From Chrysomallon squamiferum (lineage: Eukaryota; Mollusca; Gastropoda; Neomphalida; Peltospiridae), in assembly GCA_012295275.1 (NCBI GenBank), contig CM022672.1, positions 33,871,754-33,911,753 on the forward strand: a stretch of 40,000 nt of DNA. Reading direction: 5' to 3'. The translations under genes were made by a program, and so were the position numbers. The notes under the pieces were generated by a model. That model searched no databases and was not told the origin of the DNA. It saw nothing but the letters and a program-made list of their open reading frames with translations. Below, one piece after another: positions 10,404-20,998 of the stretch (position 1 is its first letter; each line of letters begins with the position of its first letter).

Positions 10404-13084
10404 CATTATTTATATTATTATTTTACAGAATAACAATTTATTTGATAATTATTACTACATGTTTGCCACTAAAATATATTAATTACAACTGAGATCATAA
10501 AACAGTAAACAATTTATGAAGTAAATGGGACATATGTTTTTCAACTGAAATTTTAATATCTCTCTCTCTCTCTCTCTCTCACATAAATATAAATATAAAT
10601 ATTAATCCTGATTATTTTTGTTCTAATTTTTCAGTTAATAATCAAGGTCTACATTTATCATTATTAATGTGTTGTATAAAATTCAAGATTTCTTCATTAC
10701 CTTGTCCATCATGATTATAGGCACCATTCTGCCAAATGGCTTCACTACTTACCTCCCTTGAATGGAACAATAATAAGAATTTATATAAGCTATATTATTG
10801 ATTGGCAAATCTTGGTTGATTTGACTACATAAATCTGTCCCTCAGTCATTATTTTTATAACTTCATTATTACTGGAGAAGTGACAAATTATAAAAATTCT
10901 CCTGAAATATTATCTTGTGAAATTTGAGTTCTGTTGTGAGATAATTAAATTAGTAAGTTAAGTGTTGTTAAATAATTTTTATTTATTTATTTATTTATTT
11001 TTATATATAAATCATAAAGTTTGTCTAAAAAAAAAAAAGAGAAAATATTGTGTTACCAATTATTAACTACAAATGTTGATTTTTTAGGTTTACATTGAAA
11101 TTGTTTTGTATTTTATTTAATCAGTGTGTTCATGGATTTTGCCAATTATTTATTTTAAATTGATTTTGACATTAAAAAAAATTTAAATTAAACAAAAATG
11201 TGCATAAACTGGATGTACATTTGTCTCAGATTATTTATTTATTTATTTATTTATTTATGTATTTTACTTATCTTATTCAGTACATGCACAAATCCATATA
11301 CCTTAAAACAGAAAGTAAATTAATATTTTATTTATTTATTTTTATTTTTTTTCATTTATTTATTAAAAAGAAAAAACCCAATTTTCAAATATGTTTAAGA
11401 ATTGTTTGAATATTTTTCTTTTCAATGAAGTATGCACATGGAAATGCATTGTAAAACATGAATAATAATGCACAAAGCTTATATCAAGTCCATTTTTCTT
11501 TTCTTTTTTTAATTACATATATTTATTTATTATTTTGTTAATCTATATTATATACAAAAAGATATTGATTAAACCACTTTACACATAAACAATTTATGGC
11601 AGTGACAAAATATTTTATACAAATTAATGTTCCTTTTATTCAGTTTGTGGAGAATCAATTAGTCAGAATTTCAGCTGTATTTTTTTTTCTTATGTAATAT
11701 AACTTTATTTTTGTTTCTATTGAAGTGTTAAATATAACACTAAGTGCTATGTGTCAACTTATTTTATGTGTTCATGTTTATTAACATTAACAATGTTATT
11801 TTCTGTGTTCATGTTAACATTGTTATTTTCTGTGTTCATGTAAAACACAGGTTTGGTGAGATGGATTTGTGTGTATATAGGACAATTTAAATTATGCAAA
11901 TGACAAGTTCACTGTATTTTCATACGTTTGTTTTGTAAAAAAAAAATAATTCATTGTGTGCTTGTGACAGAAATTTCAATAAATGTTAACATTTATGATT
12001 CAGACTGATAGTTTGTGTTTATTTTATATTTATATTTTTAGTTCTTTTTTTTTTTTTTTCCATTTTTTTTATCTGTAAACCATGAATTAAAATGATTATC
12101 CCAGAATTTGAAAAAAAAATAAGCATTTAAAATAAAAAAAATAATGATGATGATAAATAAATGAAATAATAATAATGGTAATATGATGATATGATGATAA
12201 TAATGATGATAAATGAATTCCCCCGCAATTGAATTTTCTTTATTGTAGTTGTTTTTGTTTTTGCTGGTTAATTCCTGGAAATGAATTAGACTGAGGCTTT
12301 GCTGTCATTAGAAAAGAAACTCAATAAACAAAATAAAATCAGAAAACTTTGTCATTAAAACAAAATTCTGAAGAGCCATAACAACATGAATTTAATATGG
12401 TTTACAAAAAACAATAATAATAATAAAAATAAATTTTAAATTTTAAAAATGGTTCAAATATCTGTACACAGTTATTAAAATTAAAATATGTTCAAACCAA
12501 TCCATATTAATAAAAGCCGAACATAATTTCCCAAAAGCAAAAGCAATTATTTTTCTGTCAGGGTATTTGTAGTAATTTTGTTTCTATTTTCTTACAAACC
12601 TCAACAAAACCTTTCTTATAAATAATAATGTAATTTTAGTTCTCAGATTCAATGATCAAAATAACAATTTTTCTTCACGTTCCAGAATATTTTTTTAATT
12701 TGTCTTTACTCCCAAGAATAACTTAGTGTAATTATTATGGTCAAGTGTAAAATCATATGATGTTAACATTTTGGTGACTTCACAGAATGGACTTGTCAGT
12801 GAAAATCACAACTTTTTTATGATTGATTTGTGATTTCTCCTGGGTTTGTTGTTTGAGAATACTCTGAAGGTGATGAAAATGGGAGAGGATATGCAGTAGA
12901 TATCATTTCCCCTACTTTTTTTTTTGTTTCCAGTTTATAACTATTTTCTGGATTAGAATTATCACAAAGCAGCTTGGTCTTTGTCAAGTTTCTGTCACTT
13001 AAAATAAATATATTTATTTTCTTAATTATATTTGAATATTTGTAGCTGAGACTCATAAACAACATAATCTTATAAAGAAACAAA

Positions 13085-13150
13085 AATAATAATAATAATA
13101 ATAATAATAATAGTAATAGTAATAATAATAAAATAAATAAATAAATAATA
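13085..13150. repeat. (AAT)n/(AAAT)n microsatellite
   Basis: AAT run with TAG interruptions grading into AAAT units. Confidence 0.9.
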
Positions 13151-13633
13151 CTAAATAACAAATGATAATAATTATAATAAATGTAAAAAAATATGATAAA
13201 AGTTATAATAATAAAGTAATAATTGTAAATAATCAATATAATAGCAATAATAAATAATAATACTAATAATAAAATTAATAAAACATTGCTTCTTCATTGC
13301 ATTATTTACAAAATATGTATCTATAAATAAAATTCTAATGCAAAACAGAACATGTTGCAGGACAAATACACACAACACACACGTATAAACAGACAGTATT
13401 AATGCAGCAGACTTCCTTGAGAAGATTCAGTAACATCTGTACATTTGTCAGTTTGTCCAGATTTTATGAAATCTGGCAAATAGGGGTTTGTTAAAATTTA
13501 AAAAGTCTGTTTCAACAAGCTTGCATCTTTAGTCCATTTCTTTTGATTGGACAGCTCGATTTACTTTTTAAATTTCAATATTAATGTACATTATTAATAC
13601 TGGCTTGTTGTAATAGATTATGACTAGTTGTGG

Positions 13634-13666
<33 letters not shown>

Positions 13667-15008
13667 TGATAATAATAATATTAATAACAATAACAATAAC
13701 AATAACAATAACAATAATAATAATAATAGTTATGATAGTTATAATAATAATAATAATAATTGTAAAAAGCCATAACAGTAATAATAGTAATAACTGTGAA
13801 AAATAAATATAATACTAATAATACTCATAATACTACTAATAATAAAATTAATAAAACATGGCTTCTTCATTGTATTATTTATAAAATCATAAAACTAAAC
13901 TGTATTTTGAAAAAATATTTTAATAACAAACAATATGTATATATTTAGATCTTCGAACATTTGAAATGATGAAAAGTGCTTTCAGAACATAAAAATCAAC
14001 AAATAATTTAGTAAATAAATATTTTCACAAACGAAAACAAACAATATTCAGGTGATACTAATGAAACAAACAATGTAAATGATTATAATTAAATTTTCTT
14101 GCTCGTAAAAAGTCATTAATTATGCAAACAAACAAACAAACAAGACAAAAAATAAAAATGAGATGTAATATGATTGAGAGAAACAACAGTTTAATATTTT
14201 TTGTTGTTGTTGTTTTTTTTTCTTCTTTAGTGGTAATTTTTATATTATCTTTGATATAAAATGATAGAAACTGTATGAATTAATGCATTTTTCATGGAAT
14301 TTTTGTCAGTACAGATGGATGGATATATATAAAAATCCTCAAGTTACTCATTTAATCACTTTCAATTTACATTGTGCTTTCTGAATTAACTAAAGTAACA
14401 AAATATTTACAACATAACCATAATATATATATATATACATACATTAAACCTTTTTTTTAAATTGTTTTTGTTTACAACATTATTGCCAGGCACTGTATCA
14501 AGTTAAAATATGAAGTTATTCTGAAATGATTGTGAAGAAAAAAAACACAAAATAAATAAATTGCAAACCGGGCAGTTTTAATCATTATTTACAATTCAAT
14601 TTTTAATCATAGTAAAACAAACAAATGATTCAGCTGATATATGAAATGTTTTCAAATTTAGTTGCTAAATAAATCTAACTGAATGTAGTTATTTTAATTT
14701 AAAAAAAATAATAATAATTAGTTGATAACTTTTTTAAATATCAGTTAAAAATGCCTTTAACAACTTTACAAATAAATTAGAATGCACTGAACGACCGAAT
14801 TATTTTCTTAGTACACTCTTCATTTGAAGAACTGTATGTAGTTGTTAATAATAATCCATACTTTAATGGATATATTCATCATTTCATTAATTTTACAACC
14901 GTAGATAACAAATGGATTTTTGATTCACTTACAAGTTGAATATTTTATTACTCAGTTCATCAGCATTACTCCCTGCTTTTAATTTTAATTATATTTTATA
15001 AACTGAAA

Positions 15009-15014
15009 TTTATT
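15009..15014 (-). terminator. BBS2: Candidate poly(A) signal of BBS2
   Basis: TTTATT on the plus strand reads AATAAA on the BBS2 strand, about 196 bases after the stop and beyond the 87-bp duplication. It is canonical but, in AT-rich DNA, only suggestive. Confidence 0.35.
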
Positions 15015-15075
15015 CCATTAATAAACAGAATTATCATATTATACAGCTTCCAATTTAATAATGTTTTTTTTTTTT

Positions 15076-15249
15076 ATAGTTTATAAACTGAAATTTCGTC
15101 CACTAAACCTCGAATTATTTCATTAGCCAGTCCCTGCCTTGATGATTTTGTAAAGTCCATTAATAGTTTATAAACTGAAATTTCATCCACTAAAACTCGA
15201 ATTATTTCATTATCCAGTCCCTGCCTTGATGATTTTGTAAAGTCCGTTG
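15076..15249. repeat. 87-bp tandem duplication over the BBS2 3' end
   Basis: Two copies starting at 15076 and 15163 share ATAGTTTATAAACTGAAATT, then CGAATTATTTCATTA.CCAGT and CTTGATGATTTTGTAAAGTC, differing at only a handful of positions. The copy nearer the gene holds the last codons of BBS2 (YKIIKAGTG, stop) and its 3' UTR; the outer copy holds a duplicate of both. A more diverged partial third copy appears to start near 14995 (TTTATAAACTGAAATTTATTCCA). Confidence 0.85.
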
Positions 15250-17436
15250 ATATTGTCGTTTTTGATGGCCGCGCGACAGGCATTGACGACTTGCGTCTTG
15301 TACTTCCCCACCCTGAGTCTCCCAGCCTTCTGAATGATCTGATTCACCTGCTTCAGCAGACTCAGCAGTTCCTGGTGGTTGCTGCAGCGGATCTTGTACC
15401 CTTTCATCAGGTCGCGGTTCAAGTCGTACAGCTCATTGTATCCCTTCTTCATCCCCTTCATGTCTCCCATCAGCCTGGCGTCCTCGGCCCTCACCACCAT
15501 GCTTCGGATGAGGTTCGAGTGGTCAGCCATCTCTCGCGGTCAGTCTCTGCCTCACCGAATGGAAGTCGTTGACGCTGATGAGGATTTTTGACAACGTTTC
15601 CATCTCTACGGGGAAGTCTGCCGTCGACATCAAGTCGTCGATGTTGAGGAAGCTGGCGAGGGACTGGATGATGTCACCGGCAAGGTCCATGTCGTCCGTC
15701 TTGATGACGATCTGACCGGAGCTGTTCATCTGGATCACCAGCGGTCCCGTGCCTCGCAGGGACATGAAGGCGATGTTGAGCTCGCCCTCGCAGACAAGGT
15801 CCTCGAGCAGCAGGAAGCTCTGGTTGATCCACATCACCAGTCTCTGGATGCGGTCGTTCACCTGGAACACGACGTGGCTGTGCGGGGGCTTGTAGTTGCT
15901 GTCAGTGAGGAGGTAGTACATGGAGAAGCGAGGCAGCGTCCTGCTCAGCTCGAACACGTGGAACTGCATGCTGTTCTTGTAGCCCACCAGGGACTTGATG
16001 TGAAGGTCTATGGCGATGTCCTTCGGAGGAAACAGCGCGACCGTCACAGATGACGTCAGCTTGTCCTGGCTTGGGTGGATCACGTGACTCTCGCCCTCGA
16101 AAATTCCCTCGGCAAAAATGAGGACAGATCGGATGATCGTGTCGTTGGTCGTGGCGATGGTCAGTTGGACGTGGGGGGGCTGGGTGTTGTCGCCGCAGTT
16201 GACAGACATCGTCGTCTGCAGCTGGGTGTTGGCAGGAATCATGCCCACCATGGAAGAGGAGTCGTACTCGCCCATGATGGAAAACTTCCCGCTCTTTGAC
16301 ATCCCAGCAGCCGACAGCATCCCTCCCCCCGAGTCTGAACCAGCGAGCGACGCAGCCTTGGTGTTCTCATCGTAGTTCCTCAACTCCAGCAGCAGGTTTC
16401 GCTTCCTCTGGCTCAGCTCTCTGATCATGTCCTGCTCAACGTTGGTGTTCATCAAATTTCCCTGCAGTTCCACAGGTGCTGGGTTGTAACCTCTGACCTC
16501 GCCCTCCGACGACACGCAGATCAGCTGGTTTGTGTTCCCAGAGCCGTCGTTTCTGTAATTACCTTCCACAATCCCAGAAACAGGATTAGGGAAAGTGTCC
16601 TTGAAAATGACCTCTCCCGTTCTGTCACTCCTCGCGTCGACCTTTCCGTTGCTCCACCCAGTGACAAGCTCAGGAACTCCGTCCGAATCCAAATCAAAGC
16701 TCAAGATAGACACAGCGTAGTTCTTAGATTTTATTCTCCAGTATCGTGATGTTTTGTCGTAGACTCCAACTGTTCCATTGGCCAGTGCGTATCCAAAACG
16801 ACTGCTTCTCATTGGACACAGTGAAGTGATAGCCTCGGTTTCAGTTATTTCTGCTATAATTTCATCTTCTCTGAAAACACGGATGTCAAAGTCCTCAGAA
16901 CCGACAATCAGTTCGTTCTGTCCGTCCATATTGAAATCAATCATTGCTAAAGAACAAACGTTATCTCCAGTCACCGTCCAAAATGAATCGTTACCCTCCT
17001 CGTCAAAACCTTGAATAGAACAGTTACCTCCAATGATTGCAAGGGGTGTTTCTATACTCCCGAGCTGTCCAATAATTATTGCATTACATCCATCTGGGGT
17101 GTCCTTGTAAAACAGATCAGTGTTCTTTTCTACGTTATAGGCAAGCAAGTTAGTCTGGGTGCCAACCACAAGAACATCGTTTGCTGCATTTTTATCAAGT
17201 TTCCCAGCACAAACCGATGCAACCTGCTGGTTAATATTTAGTAATGAAATATCGCCTTCGGCACTGAGAGTCATTCTGCCTGTATTCTGACCTCTGTTGT
17301 AGGGGTTATGAAGAAACACTTTCCCTGCTGTAGTAGCACACGTTAAGGAAGGATGAACGCCGTCATATTTTCCTACTGTAACCATTCGAGTGTTCACTTT
17401 ATGATTTAATTTCAGTGTAAAAATTGGAACCAACAT
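15210..17436 (-). CDS. BBS2: Bardet-Biedl syndrome 2 protein (BBSome subunit), intronless, one-base frameshift
   Basis: The first 634 codons from the ATG at 17434-17436 match BBS2 throughout. The start [14 protein letters not shown] parallels human MLLPVFTLKLRHKI. Residues 1-330 form the N-terminal beta-propeller, with [40 protein letters not shown] and two acidic loops of D-x-(N/D)-x-D-G type at 167-172 and 248-253. A coiled coil lies at about 330-358 ([19 protein letters not shown]). A Gly/Ser-rich stretch at about 362-398 is longer than in human. The GAE/platform region follows, with [20 protein letters not shown] and DLAGDIIQS. The C-terminal helical part (MADHSNLIR to [15 protein letters not shown]) is one frame off, so a single indel separates it. 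Joined length is about 741 aa (human 721). The BBSome moves membrane proteins into and out of cilia. No introns interrupt the 2.2 kb, whereas vertebrate BBS2 has many. Confidence 0.93.
15523..15537 (-). other. BBS2: One-base frameshift in BBS2 between propeller/platform part and C-terminal helices
   Basis: The upstream frame reads L-T-A-R-D-G-stop (stop at 15523-15525) and the downstream frame opens at ATG 15528-15530 with MADHSNLIR. The human protein reads straight through at this point (LSAD-MADHSN). Removing one base in GCGAGAGATGG restores the frame. The ATG overlaps the upstream stop (ATGGCTGA). This is most simply an assembly or sequencing indel, otherwise a real lesion. Confidence 0.85.
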
Positions 17437-18321
17437 GTTTTCTGTATAATTTTTAAAATGTCAAATATAACAGAATAAGGAAATATTGATTGTACACAAT
17501 TCTAGACAGCAAAGACTATGCGTTTCCAACCAAACATTTCAACCGGATGTAAATATTTGAGACTAAAAATGCTTGACTGATTCTCTTATCGGTTTCCTTT
17601 TCTATAATAAAATAGATGCAAACTGAAAACCAGTCTACTTTATTTCGAGGCATTGATTACGTCCCTTGGAAGAATGTTTTAATAATAAAAGTTGCTGAAA
17701 CGGCGTTCATTTAGGGATTTTAGCGAAATTAATTTAATTTAATTTAATTTATTATTATTTTATTATTATTTATACAGGACTTACAATAAATATTAATGAA
17801 TATTTGAGTAAGTATGATTAATTCCACAGAAATGTTTTTTTGTTTCTATGAAGCCTGTTAACATTTATGTCAGTGTCGATCACTGAATCAATGTGTATTT
17901 CGCTGTTCAAATTATTTTTAATAATTGTAGCAGTGTATGTTAATGTTTCAAATACATCATATTAGAGTATATCCGGAATAGCAGAGATCTATTTTATTTT
18001 TTCATGCATTTATTTATTTCCTTGCGAGTTTATATATATATATATTTTTTTATTTATTATTATTATTTATTTACTACATTACGTTTCTGAAGAACAACAC
18101 TGACCGCCAGCATTTTAGTTTGTGTAATTCAGCCTTATTAATATTATTCGTTTTAATTATGCTGGACATTTTTTTTTTCAGCAGATTCATCTTTTTTGTC
18201 TCTAATGATCTAGCTTGTTAATAGATTAATTTAAGTTAATGTGATAGTAATCACGTTGTTATTGTAATAATCTATATAAAGCTATGACAAAATACCTAAA
18301 CTAGACAAATGTTTTTAAATC

Positions 18322-18369
18322 GCTCTCTCTCTCTCTCTGTCTCTTACCTGCATGCATGCACGCACACGC

Positions 18370-18402
<33 letters not shown>
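18322..18402. repeat. (TC)n and (CA)n microsatellites upstream of NELFB
   Basis: TC run at about 18322-18338, then CATG/CACG units and a perfect CA run ending at 18401. Confidence 0.95.
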
Positions 18403-18583
18403 TTCAAATGTGAAATGCTAACAAGTTTTAAATAACTGTAAATTTGATTATGTTTAATGGAATAAAATAAGAACCATTATATATTTTTAACATTTAAATT
18501 TTAAAAGATTTTTTTTTTTTAATAGCAATGTCATTATCAAGTTATTTATTACTTTTCACTTTTTTCTTATTCATTTTTCTCTT

Positions 18584-18584
18584 T

Positions 18585-18615
<31 letters not shown>

Positions 18616-18628
18616 TTATTATTATTAT
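18584..18628. repeat. (CTT)n(ATT)n tract upstream of NELFB
   Basis: About ten CTT units followed by five ATT units, 160 bp before the NELFB start codon. Confidence 0.9.
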
Positions 18629-18730
18629 GTGTTTTTTGGGGTGTTTTTTATATTTATTTATTTTTTTCATTTTGTTGGACAGTTTCATTCTTTTTCAGAA
18701 GTTTTGTTACAGACAGGTTTCATTCTGTGT

Positions 18731-18784
18731 TATTTTCTAATTTTAATTTTTTTTTTCGTGTAGGTTGATTAGTTAAAACTGAAG
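18731..18784 (+). promoter_or_regulatory. NELFB 5' leader with possible splice acceptor
   Basis: The sequence TTCTAATTTT, a long T tract and CGTGTAG (AG at 18762-18763) looks like a branch point, polypyrimidine tract and 3' splice site just 21 bases upstream of the ATG. This suggests a non-coding 5' exon further upstream. Transcript evidence would be needed. Confidence 0.35.
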
Positions 18785-19671
18785 ATGTCAGGTTTGGAGG
18801 AACTTGGTATCACGGGGGGAGAATTCCTCCAGGAAGCCCTGACAAACTGTTCTGACCCACTGGCAGCCATCGAAGAATTCCAGAACGAAAACGGAGTTCT
18901 CTTGCCGTCGCTGAAACCAGCGCTGCCGTTCCTCGACTTGCACGGCATCCGCAGATTTGAATTCCACGAGTCGACCCTGGAGCAGCTGCGCGACAAGCTG
19001 CTGAGTCGCATCGCGGAGCTCGCGCACAGCGGCGAAGAGAAAAACATGACCGTCCTCGAAGACCTGCTGGAGAAATGTTTCCCTGTGGTGAAAGTGAAAA
19101 CTGTGCGACCGGTGGTGATGTGCATCCTGAAGCACATCCCGAACATCAAGGAGGAGTACCTGACGCAGATCCTCGACGACAAGGAGCTGTACTCCGAGGC
19201 TGCGACTGAGGTCAAGCGTCAGATATGGCAGGACAGCCAGGCGCTGTTTGGTGACGAGGTCTCCCCGCTTCTACAGCAGTACATCACCGAGAAGGAAACA
19301 TCGCTGTTCAACCACGAGAACAGCTCCATGACGTTTTTTCTTCCCTCGCCGAGGACGCGAAGGCAGGGCGAGGTCGTTCAGAAGCTGGTCAACATGATCG
19401 GGAAGAACGTCAAGCTCTACGACATGGTGCTGCAGTTTCTGAGGACGCTGTTTCTCCGCACGCGCAACGTGCACTACTGCACGCTGCGCGCGGAGTTGCT
19501 GATGGCGGTTCACGACCACGAAGTGAACGAGATCTGTTCGGTGGATCCGTGTCACAAATTCACCTGGTGCGTTGACGCGTGTATCAGAGAGAGAATCGTC
19601 AACGCAAACAGGTCGAGAGAACTTCAGGGATTTTTAGATGGAATCAAGAAAGGACAGGAGTTTGTACTGGG
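18785..19671 (+). CDS. NELFB: NELFB exon 1 (start codon to residue 296, phase 2 end)
   Basis: Begins at the ATG and runs 887 nt to a GT donor at 19672-19673. The split Gly codon (GG|A) is completed by exon 2. Conventional reading runs into TGA four bases later, as expected for intron sequence. The exon is markedly GC-richer than the introns and later exons, and it encodes about half of the protein without interruption. Confidence 0.95.
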
Positions 19672-20967
19672 GTGAAATTTTAAAAAAAAAACTTTATAAT
19701 TTTAATTTTTTTTTGTTTATATACTGTTAAGTAGTACAAGAATTTGTATATGAATTAGCAATATGAAAAAAACAAAGAAACAAAATATTTTAAGTAATGG
19801 AGTTTGCTTGATAAAATAATTTTTAAATCTCAGAATTTTTTAAACATTAAGTCTATTAGTATTGTTTGGTTTTTTTATTTATTTCTACAATTCTTTTTGG
19901 TTCAAAGCTTAAATTAAACATTAAATTGATCATTCTTATACATAAATTGTTTGATAATAATTTGAAACTACATCACTGAAAAATAATAACTGAATTTGTT
20001 TTAATATTGTTTATTTATTTATATTAATGTAAGAAAGCTTCCTAATGGAAGTTAATAGTTTTGTTAGGAGAGAATTGTTTCTTTTTATTTTTACTGAATT
20101 ATATTTAATTAAGTTTTAAATTTTTAGCTGTGTTTTTTTATGTAATTATGCAACCAATCAAACTAAATCCATTATATTTTACTAAAATTTTGTCATTTAT
20201 TTATTTGAGAGCTGTTATTTATTAAACTGTAGTTCTAATCGATAATTAACCAAGTTTAAAATAACCCATCTCCAATGCCTTTAGTATGTTACATTATGGA
20301 GCTCGATCTATTATACTATATATATTATTATATATATCTTTTTATATGTATTATTTTCAGAGATTTATCTATGATTCTTTGTGATCCATATGCTCTGAAC
20401 ACAATAGCTTTGTCTACAGTGAAGTCTCTACAGCACTGTATCAGTGTAGACAGTCTACCAAGAGTAAGTACTACACTAGATTTCACACTAGGTAATAATA
20501 TATATATATATAAGCTGTGATTACTCTTTCCTCAGGATTATCAGGTATTTTATTGTTAGAATTCAGCTTTAAATTGGGCTAATGTGACTAGAAATAAATT
20601 AGTGGAGCTAAAATAAAGAAAATACATAATTAACAATTCTCAGGAAATGACTATGTTAGGATATTTAAAATTCGACCATTGTCAGTAGAAAATCAAACTG
20701 TTGATGTGGAAAGGTTACCACTTTTTGTATGTTTAAAATTATTTTATATTGTGAATATTTTTTATTTTATTTTCTGATGGGTTAACTGATACAACATTTT
20801 GATTATGAGAAAAAGATAAATAATTTATCAACAAAAAAAATATAAAATAAATACTGAATACAATAATAAGAAGAAGAATAAGAAGAACAGAAAAATTAAC
20901 TAACTGGTTGATTCTTTTAGAATGATTTGTCAAGTAATTTGTCAAGCAATCTTTAAATTTCAGATCC

Positions 20968-20998
<31 letters not shown>

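Larger units (their letters stand above)
7746..15075. other. Gene-poor AT-rich region between the coiled-coil exon and BBS2
   Basis: Mostly AT-rich DNA with ATT/AAT runs (8239-8289, 10051-10090, 10335-10403, 13085-13150, 13636-13780), a TC run at 10559-10580, a small 11767-11840 duplication containing CTGTGTTCATGTTAACATTG, and AAAT tracts. Its left end is presumably the 3' UTR of the coiled-coil gene and its right end that of BBS2. I see no other gene. Confidence 0.6.
17437..18784. promoter_or_regulatory. Divergent BBS2/NELFB upstream region
   Basis: 1348 bp separates the two start codons, which face apart. It is AT-rich with a TC/CA microsatellite (about 18322-18402) and a CTT/ATT tract (about 18584-18628). 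I see no CpG island, TATA box or X-box that I can assert. By position it should hold the promoters of both genes, possibly shared. Confidence 0.45.

Noticed and set aside
15064-15075. T12 as the poly(A) tail of a BBS2 retrocopy
   Set aside because: It lies only a few bases from a weak TATAAA and before the likely AATAAA signal; A/T homopolymers of this size are everywhere in the window.
15074-15283. 69-residue minus-strand frame with a 29-residue internal repeat near the BBS2 end
   Set aside because: It is an out-of-frame reading of the BBS2 C-terminus and the 87-bp tandem duplication; the repeat peptide follows from the DNA duplication being a multiple of three.
15291-17241. Plus-strand frames opposite BBS2
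   Set aside because: BBS2 on the minus strand is certain from homology; these frames are antisense shadows.
18769-19555. Minus-strand frames opposite NELFB exon 1
   Set aside because: Antisense shadows of a strongly conserved coding exon.
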